DNA of 16,573 nt, from assembly GCA_027335985.1 (NCBI GenBank), contig DAHWGX010000012.1:1-16573 (forward strand), read 5' to 3'. Each line of letters opens with the position of its first letter. The stretch's first letter is position 1. Position numbers and translations under genes: made by a program. The stretch is from Nitrospirota bacterium. Lineage in GTDB: Bacteria > Nitrospirota_A > Leptospirillia > Leptospirillales > Leptospirillaceae. The notes beneath the pieces were generated by a model. That model saw only the letters and a program-made list of their open reading frames with translations. It was not told where the DNA came from and ran no database searches. Below, in pieces: positions 1 through 8,275 of the stretch.

Positions 1-214
1 TCGGGCAATAGGGGGCGAGGACGGCGATCGCTCCGGAATAGTTCCCGCTCGCGATGTCGGCGTTGGCGACCTGAAGGGCCCCCAGGGCCGTTCCGGGATT
101 GCCGGAGCCGTTGCCGAGCATGTTCCCGTTCCCGCAGGAGGCAAGCGAGAAAAAGGCCAGGATGAGGCTGATCGAAAGAAGGGATTTTCCAGAGAGTCGC
201 AGACAGGAAGGCAT
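1..214 (-). CDS. Lipoprotein, N-terminal part (truncated by window edge)
   Basis: The first 71 residues of a secreted lipoprotein are visible; the rest lies outside the window. After a short basic start there is a hydrophobic stretch (residues 11-25) ending in the lipobox L-A-S-C, which puts the lipid-modified cysteine at residue 27. A Gly/Asn-rich linker follows, then a segment around residues 43-68 (ALGALQVANAD...GAIAVLAPY) that reads like the first helices of a TPR repeat. The ATG is preceded by AAGGA at 6-nt spacing, and the reading frame is open to the window edge. The gene diverges from purM. Its function is unknown; a TPR-type outer-membrane lipoprotein is the inference. Confidence 0.75.
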   Translation of the reverse strand, partial: MPSCLRLSGKSLLSISLILAFFSLASCGNGNMLGNGSGNPGTALGALQVANADIASGNYSGAIAVLAPYCP

Positions 215-246
215 CGGAGGTCCTTATGTGTGCCATTCGGCGATTG

Positions 247-276
247 TTGTTGTTGAGGGGTCGGTTAAGCTATGAT
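247..276 (+). promoter_or_regulatory. Putative sigma70 promoter for purMN
   Basis: TTGTTG (247-252) and TATGAT (271-276) are separated by 18 bp on the plus strand. Transcription would begin near 283, giving a leader of about 85 nt before purM. The leader becomes AT-rich toward the start codon (about 315-358). A second weaker start in that AT-rich part cannot be excluded. Confidence 0.5.
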
Positions 277-368
277 CAGCGATCAAGCCGAATGTGGGGT
301 ATATTCCCAAAATATGGTGCCAATTTCAATAATCATTTATAAATTAATCTTTTTATAGGGAGAGGACC

Positions 369-1421
369 TTGGCGGAGGACAAAGAACAAGGGGCCTATGC
401 TCGTTCCGGCGTCTCCATCGACCGGGGCAATCGCTGGGTCGAGGCGATCAAGCCTCTGGCGGGACGGACCAACCGAAGTGGTGTGGTCTCCGGTATCGGA
501 GGGTTCGGGGGGGTCTTCCGTCCGGATTTTGGACGGTACGAGGATCCGGTATTGGTCTCCGGGACGGACGGGGTCGGGACAAAGCTTCTGGTGGCCCGGT
601 GGGCCCGGCGCTTTTCAGGGCTGGGGATCGACCTCGTGGCCATGTGCGCGAACGACATCGCCGTCATGGGCGCCGATCCTCTTTTCTTTCTCGATTACTT
701 TGCCACCGGGCGCCTCGATATCGACGAGTCCCTCCCTGTGATGGAGGGAGTGGTTCAGGGATGCCTGGAATCAGAAATGGCCCTGCTGGGGGGCGAGACG
801 GCCGAGATGCCGGGTCTGTACACCCCGGGGGACTTCGATCTGGCCGGGTTTTGCGTTGGCATCGCCGACAGGAAAAAGATCATCGACGGCTCCACGATCC
901 GTTCCGGGGACCATGTCATAGGAGTCGCCTCTTCGGGTCTCCATTCCAACGGCTTCTCCCTGGCGCGGAAGGTGCTTCTGGAAGGGGAGAGGATCTTGCC
1001 GGGAGAGTCGCCCTCCTTTGACCCGAAGACGACCTGGGGAGAGCTTCTCACCACGCCGACCCGGATCTATGTCCGCCTCATGGAGGCCATCCGGAAGGCG
1101 CTACCGGTCGGGGCCTTCGTCCATGTGACCGGGGGAGGTCTGACGGAAAACATCCCCAGGGTTCTTCCGGAAAATGTTTCGGTCCGGATCGGCATCGGAC
1201 AATGGCCCGTTCCCCCTCTTTTCTCCCATATCCGGCGGACGGGAAATATTGACCTCCCGGAAATGCTGCGGGTTTTCAACATGGGGATCGGTTTGGTCGT
1301 TATCGTCTCTCCGGAAGCATCCCCGGCACTTTCTTCTCTTCTCTCCACCCGCGGGGAAAGATTCTGGCGGCTGGGGGAGGTGGTGGAGGGGGAGAGGGAG
1401 GTTCTCTATGCCGGAGAATAG
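369..1421 (+). CDS. purM: Phosphoribosylformylglycinamidine cyclo-ligase (AIR synthetase)
   Basis: PurM closes formylglycinamidine ribonucleotide to aminoimidazole ribonucleotide with ATP, the fifth step of de novo purine synthesis, in the cytoplasm. The 350-residue length is normal for the family. Hallmarks are the nucleotide-binding GTDGVGTKLL at residues 65-74, MCANDI at 92-97, GADPLFFLDY at 101-110 and GGETAEMPG at 141-149, followed by a SGLHSNGFSL segment and the C-terminal HVTGGGLTENIPR motif. The start is TTG, supported by GGGAGAGG just upstream; no ATG occurs in frame before residue 92, inside the conserved domain. The last 14 bp overlap the start of purN, so the two are translationally coupled, as expected for pathway partners. 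Confidence 0.97.
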   Translation: MAEDKEQGAYARSGVSIDRGNRWVEAIKPLAGRTNRSGVVSGIGGFGGVFRPDFGRYEDPVLVSGTDGVGTKLLVARWARRFSGLGIDLVAMCANDIAVMGADPLFFLDYFATGRLDIDESLPVMEGVVQGCLESEMALLGGETAEMPGLYTPGDFDLAGFCVGIADRKKIIDGSTIRSGDHVIGVASSGLHSNGFSLARKVLLEGERILPGESPSFDPKTTWGELLTTPTRIYVRLMEAIRKALPVGAFVHVTGGGLTENIPRVLPENVSVRIGIGQWPVPPLFSHIRRTGNIDLPEMLRVFNMGIGLVVIVSPEASPALSSLLSTRGERFWRLGEVVEGEREVLYAGE

Positions 1422-2034
1422 TCCCCTTCGCCTTGCGATCTTTGCCTCGGGTCGTGGGTCGAACGCCATGGCCATTCTTGACGCCATCAGGTCGGGAAAG
1501 CTGTCCAGGATCAATCCCGTTCTCCTCGTCTGCGACAGAGAAAATGCTCCGGTTCTTGAAAAGGCTCGGGGGGCGGGAATCCCTGTTCTCCAGATCCTGC
1601 CGAAGGAGTTTTCCTCGAAGGACGAGTTTGAAAGGGGCATCCTTTCCCATCTTCGGGAAAAGAAGGCGGAGGCGATTGCTCTTGCCGGTTACATGCGCCT
1701 TGTCGGACCGTCCCTGATCGAGGCCTATCCCGACAGGATTGTCAACATCCATCCCTCTCTGCTTCCAGCATTTCCAGGACTTCATGCCCAGAGGCAGGCC
1801 GTCGATTACGGGGTGCGGGTGACCGGGGTCACCGTCCATTTCGTAGACATTCAGATGGACCATGGTCCGATCATCCTCCAGAAATGTCTTTCCGTTTCTC
1901 CCGAAGACACGGAAGAGAGTCTCGTCGAGCGCCTTCTTCCTCTCGAACACGAGGCATATGTCGAGGCTCTTGAAGGTCTGTCGAGCGGCCGATTGCAAAT
2001 TTCCGGAAGACGTGTTTTTTGGCGGTTGGATTGA
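1408..2034 (+). CDS. purN: Phosphoribosylglycinamide formyltransferase (GART)
   Basis: PurN transfers the formyl group of 10-formyltetrahydrofolate to glycinamide ribonucleotide, the third step of purine synthesis. From the ATG at 1408 the protein has 208 residues, close to the usual length. It shows the phosphate-binding SGRGSN (14-19), the catalytic block NIHPSLLP (Asn113, His115), the HxxR-type segment HAQRQAVDYG, and VTVHFVD...DHGPII with Asp151 as the third catalytic residue; these match Asn106, His108 and Asp144 of the E. coli enzyme. The reading frame is open farther upstream, but the ATG at 1408 has GGGAGG six nt before it, and the protein begins directly with the fold's first strand. 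It overlaps purM by 14 bp. Confidence 0.97.
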   Translation: MPENSPLRLAIFASGRGSNAMAILDAIRSGKLSRINPVLLVCDRENAPVLEKARGAGIPVLQILPKEFSSKDEFERGILSHLREKKAEAIALAGYMRLVGPSLIEAYPDRIVNIHPSLLPAFPGLHAQRQAVDYGVRVTGVTVHFVDIQMDHGPIILQKCLSVSPEDTEESLVERLLPLEHEAYVEALEGLSSGRLQISGRRVFWRLD

Positions 2035-2054
2035 TGTCGGGCCACTGTTATGAT
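2026..2054 (+). promoter_or_regulatory. Putative promoter for tRNA-Ala
   Basis: TTGGAT (2026-2031) and TATGAT (2049-2054) are 17 bp apart, and transcription would start near 2061, about 15 nt before the mature tRNA. The -35 box lies inside the last codons of purN, so the tRNA can be made independently of the purine genes. Confidence 0.6.
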
Positions 2055-2075
2055 AGTCTCTACCGACATTCTTGA

Positions 2076-2151
2076 GGGGGGTTAGCTCAGTTGGGAGAGC
2101 GTCAGGATCGCACCCTGAAGGTCAGGGGTTCAAATCCCCTACCCTCCACCA
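2076..2151 (+). tRNA. tRNA-Ala(CGC)
   Basis: The sequence folds into a full cloverleaf. The acceptor pairs GGGGGGT with ACCCTCC, with a G3-U70 wobble that is the identity element of alanine tRNA. The D arm is GCTC/GAGC, the anticodon stem TCAGG/CCTGA, and the loop ATCGCAC carries anticodon CGC at 2109-2111. The T arm is AGGGG-TTCAAAT-CCCCT. CCA is encoded at 2149-2151. It reads GCG codons. Confidence 0.96.
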
Positions 2152-2439
2152 AATGATTTCAAAGACTTAGTGCATTGTCTGTTCCTTCCCGAGTCCTCCC
2201 TGACGAAATTCGGTTTCGACATACCTGTTGACTGTTGCCAGGGCCACATCCTTATCCTTTTACTGAAGAAACCTCTGAGATAGGACGGACCGAAGCATTC
2301 TCCCTCGAGATGAGTCTTCTGCGTCAGAAACTGAAAAAGGAAAGAAAGGGAAAGATCGAAGCCCGCGAAAAAGCCGCGGAGCTTTGGTGACGCCTCACTC
2401 AGATCCAGTCGCCCAAAACTCCTCCGGCTTCCCGGACTG
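2152..2439. other. Gene-free stretch with possible degraded coding remnants
   Basis: No intact gene is visible here. The minus strand carries a 30-codon open stretch (2170-2259, stop at 2167-2169), reading KDKDVALATVNRYVETEFRQ and ten more residues, directly preceded by an in-frame stop at 2260-2262. The plus strand has a short charged peptide ending in LLRQKLKKERKGK...AAELW that stops near 2390. Both look protein-like but match no family I can name. A GC-rich hairpin (CCGCG/CGCGG near 2365-2383) lies downstream of the large ATPase gene but lacks a T-run on that strand. Confidence 0.35.
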
Positions 2440-5400
2440 TTAACCGGACCTTTTGCTTCTCCTGCCTTCACGGACAACTGCATCGAGACATTCCTGAGCT
2501 CTGCGAATCTCCGTTCTCCCCTTTCCGCTCCGAAGCCGTCCGAGAAAGTCTCGGAGAGGTGCGATTTCGCGGGAGGAGATCCGGGCCAGTGCCACCGCCG
2601 AACGCATGCCGAAAAGAACGGACCCGTCCGTCTCGGCCCGTCCGATCGCCTGTCTAAAAAGAGCGGCTGCGGATTCGGGATCACCGCCTGTGGCCAGAAG
2701 GCATTCCCCCTGGATGCGGAAGAGCTCCGGATCGAATACCCTGGCTCCTGTCTGGAGGGATTCCTCCAGACCTCTTTGAGACGATAAAATGGCCAGTTCA
2801 GGCTCCCCCGCCCGCATGGCGGTCATGGCCTCGATCAGTGTAAAGATCGGTGAAAGTCCTGGAACAATTTCACCGATAGCCTTGACCGCGCCGCGAGAAA
2901 GAGGAAGATCCTTCTTCCGGCCGCTCACATAGGCCAATGCGATCTTTCCGACCACTTCCCACTGAAGATATCCGTACTTTTCAGCCAGATCCCTCGTGCG
3001 GCGGGCAACTGCCACGGCATTTTCAGGATCTTCCAGAAGCATTTTGAGGTAACAGTCGAATGCCAGGGCATAGCCAATGGAGTTTGGATGCTCGAGCACT
3101 TCGGCTCGCCGGATGCCTCTCTCGGCCTCCCGGAGCCCCTCCTCGGGATCCCCTGCAATCGCAGTGAGCCAGCTCAGATACACGCGGGCGCCCATCTCGG
3201 GATCCTCCGCATAGGAATCCATCCCCTCCCGGGCTATCTCTCCATTCATATTCCTGGACCATTCGAGAGCGTGGCGAAGTTGCGTTTGGGCATATTCCAG
3301 CTCTCCAGTCCAGAAACACGTGCCTCCCAGGGCATAAGCCGCCCGGAGGCAATATTCCTGGCTACCCTCTGTTCGCGCACTGGAGAGAAGCTCCTCTCCG
3401 ATCGGACGGGCAGCTGCCGGACCGATTCGGGTGAAGGATGAAGTCCATAGACCAAAAAGGACAGGAAAGGGCAAGGAGGTTCCCGGAGCCTTTCGGGCGA
3501 GTTCCGATGCGCGGTCATAGATAGCTGCAACCGTCTCCGATCCATGACCCCGAAGAGAAACGGCAAGAGGACCGGCGTCGAGAAGCAAGGCAAGTTCATC
3601 CTTCCCGGCAAACTGCTCCGGGTGGGAGCGAACGATCGATAGCGCGGATTCTATGTGGGCCAGGGCATCGGCGTAGGCACCGTTCCCGGCCGCGAGGGAG
3701 GCGGCTTTCCGGAGAGCCGGTACGGCCTCCGAAAACCGCTCGGCTCTTGTCAGTTGAAACGCCAGATCTTCGGGAGGAATGTTCGGGTGCACGACGGAAA
3801 GCCCGTCGGCGATCCGGCCGTGGAGCGAGCGGAGGGCCGGCAAGGAGAGCGAGGACAGGACAGCCTCCCGCAGAAGGGCATGATGAAAGGCATAGCGGGG
3901 AGGATCGTCGTCCTTACGGTCAAGGAGACCCTCTCGGCAGAGATCGGCAAGATCTTCATCGAGATGCTCGGGGGAAGGCGCGAAGATCCTGAGGGTCTCG
4001 TGGTTAAAAACAAGACCCAGGGCGGCTGCCGGACGAAGAAGCTGCCTGAGGTGCTTGGGAAGGGCATCGATCCGGGAGGTCAGGAGGGCTCCCAGAGTGG
4101 GCGGAACGGGAAGGGCTTCGTCCCGGACAAGAAAGGCAAGTTCCCGAAGGTATAGGGGAATCCCCTGACCCAGATCGAGGATCCGGCGGAGGTCTGCGAG
4201 AGGAATGTTCCGTCCGGATGTCTGGGAGACCATGAGACGCCCCTCGGCTCTATCCAGGGGAGCCAGGGAGAGAGCGACATCCGGCGAAGGAAGCGACAAG
4301 GTCTCGAGGGACCGCTTCTCCCGGCAGGAGAGGATCATCATTATGGGAAGAGCCCCCAGTTTTTCGAGGGACTTTTCCACAAGGGAGAGGGTCGCGTGGT
4401 CTGCCCAATGGACATCCTCCAGAACAAGGAGGAGAGGGGCCGTCCGGGTCAGCCCGGAGAGGATGGAGAGCAGAAAATGTTCGATGGTGTCCCCGAGCTT
4501 GTCCGGAGAGAGGAGGCGGAGAGCCTCGGAAAGCATCTCCTGTTCTTTCAGAAGGTGGCGGAGAATAGGAAAATCATCGGAGACCGATCGACCCATCTCG
4601 AGCAGGTAGCGCTCCATGCGATAGGCGCGCTCTTCTCCGGAAAGTCCGGGTTCGTCGAGGGCGATGTGTTTTCTGAGAAAGCGCACGATCGGAGACCAGG
4701 GCGTTCCCTGATGTTCGGGAAGGCAGAAATATTCCCAAAGGACATGGGCATCCGAGGAATCGGACACCTCCCGGACAAACTCTGAAATTAGAGCCGACTT
4801 TCCGATGCCGGCCTCCCCCTCGATCCAGACCGTTTTTCGCATTCCACGGCAGGTGTCCTTCCAGTAACGCCGCAGGAGATCAAGCTCGGACTCTCGACCG
4901 ACGATTTTTCCGGAATTTTTTTCTCTGCTCCCTGGAGTTTCCAGCTCTTCAGTCAGGCACACCAGAGGGCCGCCCTTTCCTTTGGACAGAGGGACGAGAC
5001 GAAAGTGTTTTTTCCAGAAATCGGATGAAGATTCCGGGAGAACGATGATCCTGGGGGGGGCCGACATCGTTGCCTCTCTGGCAATCCAGGAAAGCCGTCC
5101 TCCTGGATCGGGAATTCCCCGTCGCCGGTCGCAGGACGTCATCCCGGAATGGAGTCCTATGGAAAACGAAAGTCCTGACATCTTCTTGGTGAGGGCTAGG
5201 ATCTCCCGCGCGCAATGCGCTGCATGGCGGGGATCCTCCTCCCGGGATCGGGGATAGCCGTAGTAGGCAATGAGAGCATCCGGAGGAGACGGAACGAGAG
5301 TGCCTCCATGGAAACGAACCGCTTCCTCGACCGACTGGCGGACCGGCTCCACCCGTTCCAGGATTTCGTCATCGGAGAGCTTCACGTCGAACGAGAAGCG

Positions 5401-6012
5401 GAGATAAAGAACGGTCAGGGGACGCCGCTCGACCGGACTTTCTTCTTTTCCTAGAAGAGATGTGCCGGGCGATCCCTGAAAAAGGACAGGAAGGAGATTC
5501 AGTCGTTTTCGATCGAGCATGCTCTGCATGGCCTGGGTCCATTCACGGAACGAGGGTATTTCTGGAAGGAGGGCCCCTTCAAGAAAGGGGCGGGAGAGAA
5601 TCTCCAGCCGTTTGACATGCTCCTCATGGCTGGTATCGCCATCGCCATGGGGAGCGTGAGACGCATCGCCGGATTTCTCAGGATACAGGATGCTCCGGAG
5701 ATCCACGGCGGCAGACGGAAGGTTCCAGAACAGGGTCTGCCGCGTTTTTCCCGGAAAGCCGGCAATCCCGATTCTTTTCGAGAGCTCGGAGAGTGCGGTC
5801 GAAAGACTTGCCTTCGCCTGATTCTTCGGGGTATCCGGCCAGAGGATATCACAGATGGCATCGCGGGTTAGAGTGCCGGAAGTTGCTGCTAGAATAATGA
5901 GCAAGAGAAAAGGCTTGTCGGGTCTTGAAAGGTAAATCTTTCCCTGTGCCGTTTGGAGAAAGGGAGGGCCTATAAGTTGAAGCCGAATCTCCTTCGGTGG
6001 GCTTTCTCCCAC
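2440..6012 (-). CDS. Large SARP/BTAD-like, cyclase-like, STAND ATPase and TPR regulator-type protein
   Basis: This 1190-residue multidomain protein probably acts as a signal-responsive regulator. Residues 8-100 resemble the winged-helix head of SARP-type activators (IRLQLIGPPFLQ...RDAICDILWPD...LSTALSELSKRIG), followed by a BTAD-like helical part near 130-175. Residues 195-345 follow the layout of class III adenylate/guanylate cyclase domains (ERRPLTVLYLRF, GGTLVPSPPDALIAYYGYP, FSIGLHSGM), but the first metal-binding Asp is missing, so catalysis is doubtful. The ATPase starts at VGRESELDLL (371), with Walker A GEAGIGKS (399-406) and Walker B LLLVLEDVHWAD (527-538). The C-terminal 400 residues are Ala/Leu-rich helical repeats of TPR type. 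The GTG at 6012 has AGGAG six nt upstream; the same frame stays open to a TTG at 6144 without a visible ribosome site. The target is unknown. Confidence 0.85.
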   Translation of the reverse strand: MGESPPKEIRLQLIGPPFLQTAQGKIYLSRPDKPFLLLIILAATSGTLTRDAICDILWPDTPKNQAKASLSTALSELSKRIGIAGFPGKTRQTLFWNLPSAAVDLRSILYPEKSGDASHAPHGDGDTSHEEHVKRLEILSRPFLEGALLPEIPSFREWTQAMQSMLDRKRLNLLPVLFQGSPGTSLLGKEESPVERRPLTVLYLRFSFDVKLSDDEILERVEPVRQSVEEAVRFHGGTLVPSPPDALIAYYGYPRSREEDPRHAAHCAREILALTKKMSGLSFSIGLHSGMTSCDRRRGIPDPGGRLSWIAREATMSAPPRIIVLPESSSDFWKKHFRLVPLSKGKGGPLVCLTEELETPGSREKNSGKIVGRESELDLLRRYWKDTCRGMRKTVWIEGEAGIGKSALISEFVREVSDSSDAHVLWEYFCLPEHQGTPWSPIVRFLRKHIALDEPGLSGEERAYRMERYLLEMGRSVSDDFPILRHLLKEQEMLSEALRLLSPDKLGDTIEHFLLSILSGLTRTAPLLLVLEDVHWADHATLSLVEKSLEKLGALPIMMILSCREKRSLETLSLPSPDVALSLAPLDRAEGRLMVSQTSGRNIPLADLRRILDLGQGIPLYLRELAFLVRDEALPVPPTLGALLTSRIDALPKHLRQLLRPAAALGLVFNHETLRIFAPSPEHLDEDLADLCREGLLDRKDDDPPRYAFHHALLREAVLSSLSLPALRSLHGRIADGLSVVHPNIPPEDLAFQLTRAERFSEAVPALRKAASLAAGNGAYADALAHIESALSIVRSHPEQFAGKDELALLLDAGPLAVSLRGHGSETVAAIYDRASELARKAPGTSLPFPVLFGLWTSSFTRIGPAAARPIGEELLSSARTEGSQEYCLRAAYALGGTCFWTGELEYAQTQLRHALEWSRNMNGEIAREGMDSYAEDPEMGARVYLSWLTAIAGDPEEGLREAERGIRRAEVLEHPNSIGYALAFDCYLKMLLEDPENAVAVARRTRDLAEKYGYLQWEVVGKIALAYVSGRKKDLPLSRGAVKAIGEIVPGLSPIFTLIEAMTAMRAGEPELAILSSQRGLEESLQTGARVFDPELFRIQGECLLATGGDPESAAALFRQAIGRAETDGSVLFGMRSAVALARISSREIAPLRDFLGRLRSGKGRTEIRRAQECLDAVVREGRRSKRSG

Positions 6013-6454
6013 GGATAACTCCTGCTGAAAAGAGCACTCCCCTTCATGTCTGGGGGAATCCTCTTTTTCCCATCCGCCGTCCCCCAAGCCGACAGGATAC
6101 ATACTAGAACAAAAAAAGTATTTTTGGTAGGCAACCAGAGGCAAGATTGAGAGAAATATCTATTTACATTGATGATAATTTAATAAAGTAGCACAAATTA
6201 ATTTCATAATTTATAATTAAAAAAATTTATCGATATTTACGGTCATGATCATTGAAACGACACCGTGTTCCCCTCATGGTGGCGGCGATCAGAATGCCCC
6301 GATGAAGACACGGCCATTGGTTCGATCGAAGTTCTTCATGCTGGATCTGGCGACTCATGGATGGCCTCCACCGGATTCCCAGGAGGGGGCCCAAGGCGTG
6401 AAAACATGGGGGGGAATCACTCCATGGCGCGTACAGGGACTGATAGTCCAGGTT
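6013..6454. other. Intergenic region with an 84% AT island
   Basis: No convincing gene lies between the large ATPase gene and the SDR gene. Positions 6151-6240 contain only 14 G/C in 90 bases, against roughly 60% GC around them. The island lies upstream of the ATPase gene and probably holds its promoter, but several equally weak boxes prevent choosing one. The remainder (6245-6454) has normal GC. It holds a 43-codon minus-strand ORF (6358 to 6227) with GGAGG six nt before its ATG; its product (MSRQIQHEELRS...) is unlike anything I recognise. A plus-strand ORF from 6245 runs into the end of the SDR gene and is probably spurious. Confidence 0.4.
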
Positions 6455-7132
6455 TCAGAAGTAGGGGCCGCCCTCAGTCTGGAGAATCTGGCCATGGAAA
6501 AGAGGGTTTCTTGAGAGAATCAGCCAGGCGGCAAAATCGGCGATTTCATCGGCTGTGGCGAGACGCCCCCGGGAGGTGCGACCGGCGACGCGTTCCACCA
6601 TCTCCGGAGTCATATGAGGAGTCGATCGGCCTGGCGAAATCAGGGATTCGATGGCTGTCACCAGAATCCCCCCGCGGTTCCGGCTCCATTCCCCGAAAAG
6701 CCCCTGTAGGCTGCCGACCCAGAGGCGAGCGGCAAGATAGCCGTCTGCCCTGTGGCGGGAGAGGGAGGGAGTAAAAAACAGGAGGACGCTCCCCGCCGCA
6801 AGACGGGGGCGGAGATTTTCGAGAAGGCTGATCAGGGCGGGAAAATGGGAGAGGATTTCAGAATCGTTCCCGGAGGCGCTGACTTTTCTAGGAAAGGGGG
6901 GATGGGCGAAAAGGGAGATGCTGGCGAGAGGAGCCGGGCCCAGGGTTTGGTCGAGGGCGGCTTGTCCCGATTCGGGAGCCGAGAGGTTCCAGGGAATCGT
7001 CGCCCAGAGAGAGGATTCGGGCGGGGGGGACTGGTGGGTTGTGACGAGGACCCTGTCTCCATGTTCAGCCAGCTTTTTGGCCAGTGAATGCCCCGTCTCC
7101 CCACCTGATCCGACAAGGAGATGTGTTTCCAT
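6455..7132 (-). CDS. SDR-family (short-chain dehydrogenase-like) protein
   Basis: The 225-residue product has the Rossmann architecture of short-chain dehydrogenases. A first strand and glycine-rich turn (LLVGSGGETGHSLAKKLAEHG, residues 5-25) bind dinucleotide in the family. A Ser/Tyr block follows at 118-136. The C-terminal LATADEIADFAAWLILS...QILQTEGG is the usual end of SDR folds, where the consensus has DGG. The active-site Tyr132 is present, but the lysine expected four residues later is Arg136, so the catalysis or substrate may be altered. The ATG shares one base with the stop of the upstream peptidase gene (TGATG), so the two are translationally coupled. The substrate is not predictable. 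Confidence 0.75.
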   Translation of the reverse strand: METHLLVGSGGETGHSLAKKLAEHGDRVLVTTHQSPPPESSLWATIPWNLSAPESGQAALDQTLGPAPLASISLFAHPPFPRKVSASGNDSEILSHFPALISLLENLRPRLAAGSVLLFFTPSLSRHRADGYLAARLWVGSLQGLFGEWSRNRGGILVTAIESLISPGRSTPHMTPEMVERVAGRTSRGRLATADEIADFAAWLILSRNPLFHGQILQTEGGPYF

Positions 7133-8265
7133 CAGGGAATGGAGACCGACGACCAGTCCTTGGGAAAGGTCGTGAGATTTTCGGCTCCCGACAAGGTGAT
7201 GTAGAGCATGTCCTCGATTCGGACACCTCCGGAAAGGCGGGGGTAATAGAGACCAGGCTCGACCGTGATGACATGGCCGGGGAGCAGCGGAACGCCCGTT
7301 TTTCCCACCCGGGGGGCCTCGTGGATCTCAAGTCCGACACCATGCCCCGTCCCATGGAAGAACCCCTCCATTCTCCCGTCGACCTCGCCGGTTTTGTATC
7401 CCAGTTCGGCGAAGCGGTCCTCGACCGCCTGATGAAGAAGTGATGAGTCGACTCCCGGTGCAGCCTTTGCGATGGCCCGCTCCTGAGCCGAGAGAACGGC
7501 CTCGTACAGCTCCCGATGCCGGGAGGCTACCTCACCCTTGAAAAGGGTGCGGGTCATGTCGGCGTAGTAGCGGGTCTCCTCCGAAAAGGGAAAGATGTCG
7601 AAAACGATGGGAAGGTGAGCCGGGAGAGGACCGGATCCCTCGTTGTGGGGGTCGCAACCCTGCACACCGCCGGCAACGATCGTGTGCTGGCCGATGAGAT
7701 TATGGGCCAGAAGCTCCTGTTTCAGGAGAAATTTGACCTTTTCGGAGGTGAGTCGGGTTCCTTCGGAAAAGATCCACCCGTCGAGGATCGTCGCTTTTTT
7801 CAAAACCTCAACAACCGTCCAGAGGGCCTTTTCAACTCCCTCCTGAACCTTCCGTATCTGATCCGCCTCACTCCGGGTTTTCAGGGCTCGGGAGGGAGTG
7901 AAGGCCCCCTCGGCGGGGGAGACGGAAAAACCTTCTGAAGCTAAGATCTTTGCCAGGCCGAATGGAAAGTCGTAAGGGACGGTGATAGAGGAGACGCCGC
8001 GGCTTTTGAGAAAAAGGGTTGCGATGCCGGCAGTTCCCCGTTTGCCATCCTTTTTGGCCTGCTCCTCCCATTCCGAGGTGGACAGGATGTGTGTGGCCCT
8101 TCCTTCCTTGCGGGCCCGGTCACGCTCGAGGTCCGAGAGGAGCATGAAGCTCTCGTCGCCGATCTCGACGTAAATGTACGGATCGGGTGTCAAGAATCCC
8201 GTCCGGTAGTAAAGATCGGGACTTTGCTCTCCCGCGGCAATGATCAGTCTGGCCGAGGATTCCAC
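7132..8265 (-). CDS. M24 family metallopeptidase (Xaa-Pro aminopeptidase type)
   Basis: The 377-residue product consists of an N-terminal creatinase-like domain and a C-terminal pita-bread peptidase domain. All five metal ligands of the M24 family are visible: Asp223 (VFDIFPF), Asp236 (YYADMTRT), His308 within HGTGHGVG, Glu336 (TVEPGLYY) and Glu351 (GGVRIEDM). His315 in GLEIHEAP completes the site. Such enzymes remove an N-terminal residue before proline in the cytoplasm. The start is GTG at 8265, ten nt after the stop of the upstream methyltransferase gene, with GGGA before it. It is the middle gene of a three-gene minus-strand unit. Xaa-Pro dipeptidase or aminopeptidase specificity cannot be separated from sequence alone. 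Confidence 0.9.
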   Translation of the reverse strand: MESSARLIIAAGEQSPDLYYRTGFLTPDPYIYVEIGDESFMLLSDLERDRARKEGRATHILSTSEWEEQAKKDGKRGTAGIATLFLKSRGVSSITVPYDFPFGLAKILASEGFSVSPAEGAFTPSRALKTRSEADQIRKVQEGVEKALWTVVEVLKKATILDGWIFSEGTRLTSEKVKFLLKQELLAHNLIGQHTIVAGGVQGCDPHNEGSGPLPAHLPIVFDIFPFSEETRYYADMTRTLFKGEVASRHRELYEAVLSAQERAIAKAAPGVDSSLLHQAVEDRFAELGYKTGEVDGRMEGFFHGTGHGVGLEIHEAPRVGKTGVPLLPGHVITVEPGLYYPRLSGGVRIEDMLYITLSGAENLTTFPKDWSSVSIP

Positions 8266-8275
8266 AGGAATCCCG

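Noticed and set aside
2365..2383. GC-rich hairpin as terminator of the large ATPase gene
   Set aside because: The stem is only five pairs and no T-run follows it on the minus strand.
2139..2684. Minus-strand 181-codon frame across the end of the large ATPase gene
   Set aside because: It overlaps the tRNA-Ala 3' end and the TPR-coding frame, and is a basic, Ser/Arg-rich translation typical of a wrong frame.
6245..6514. Plus-strand 89-codon ORF starting at the edge of the AT-rich island
   Set aside because: It has no ribosome site, no family resemblance, and its last 60 bp overlap the conserved end of the SDR gene on the other strand.
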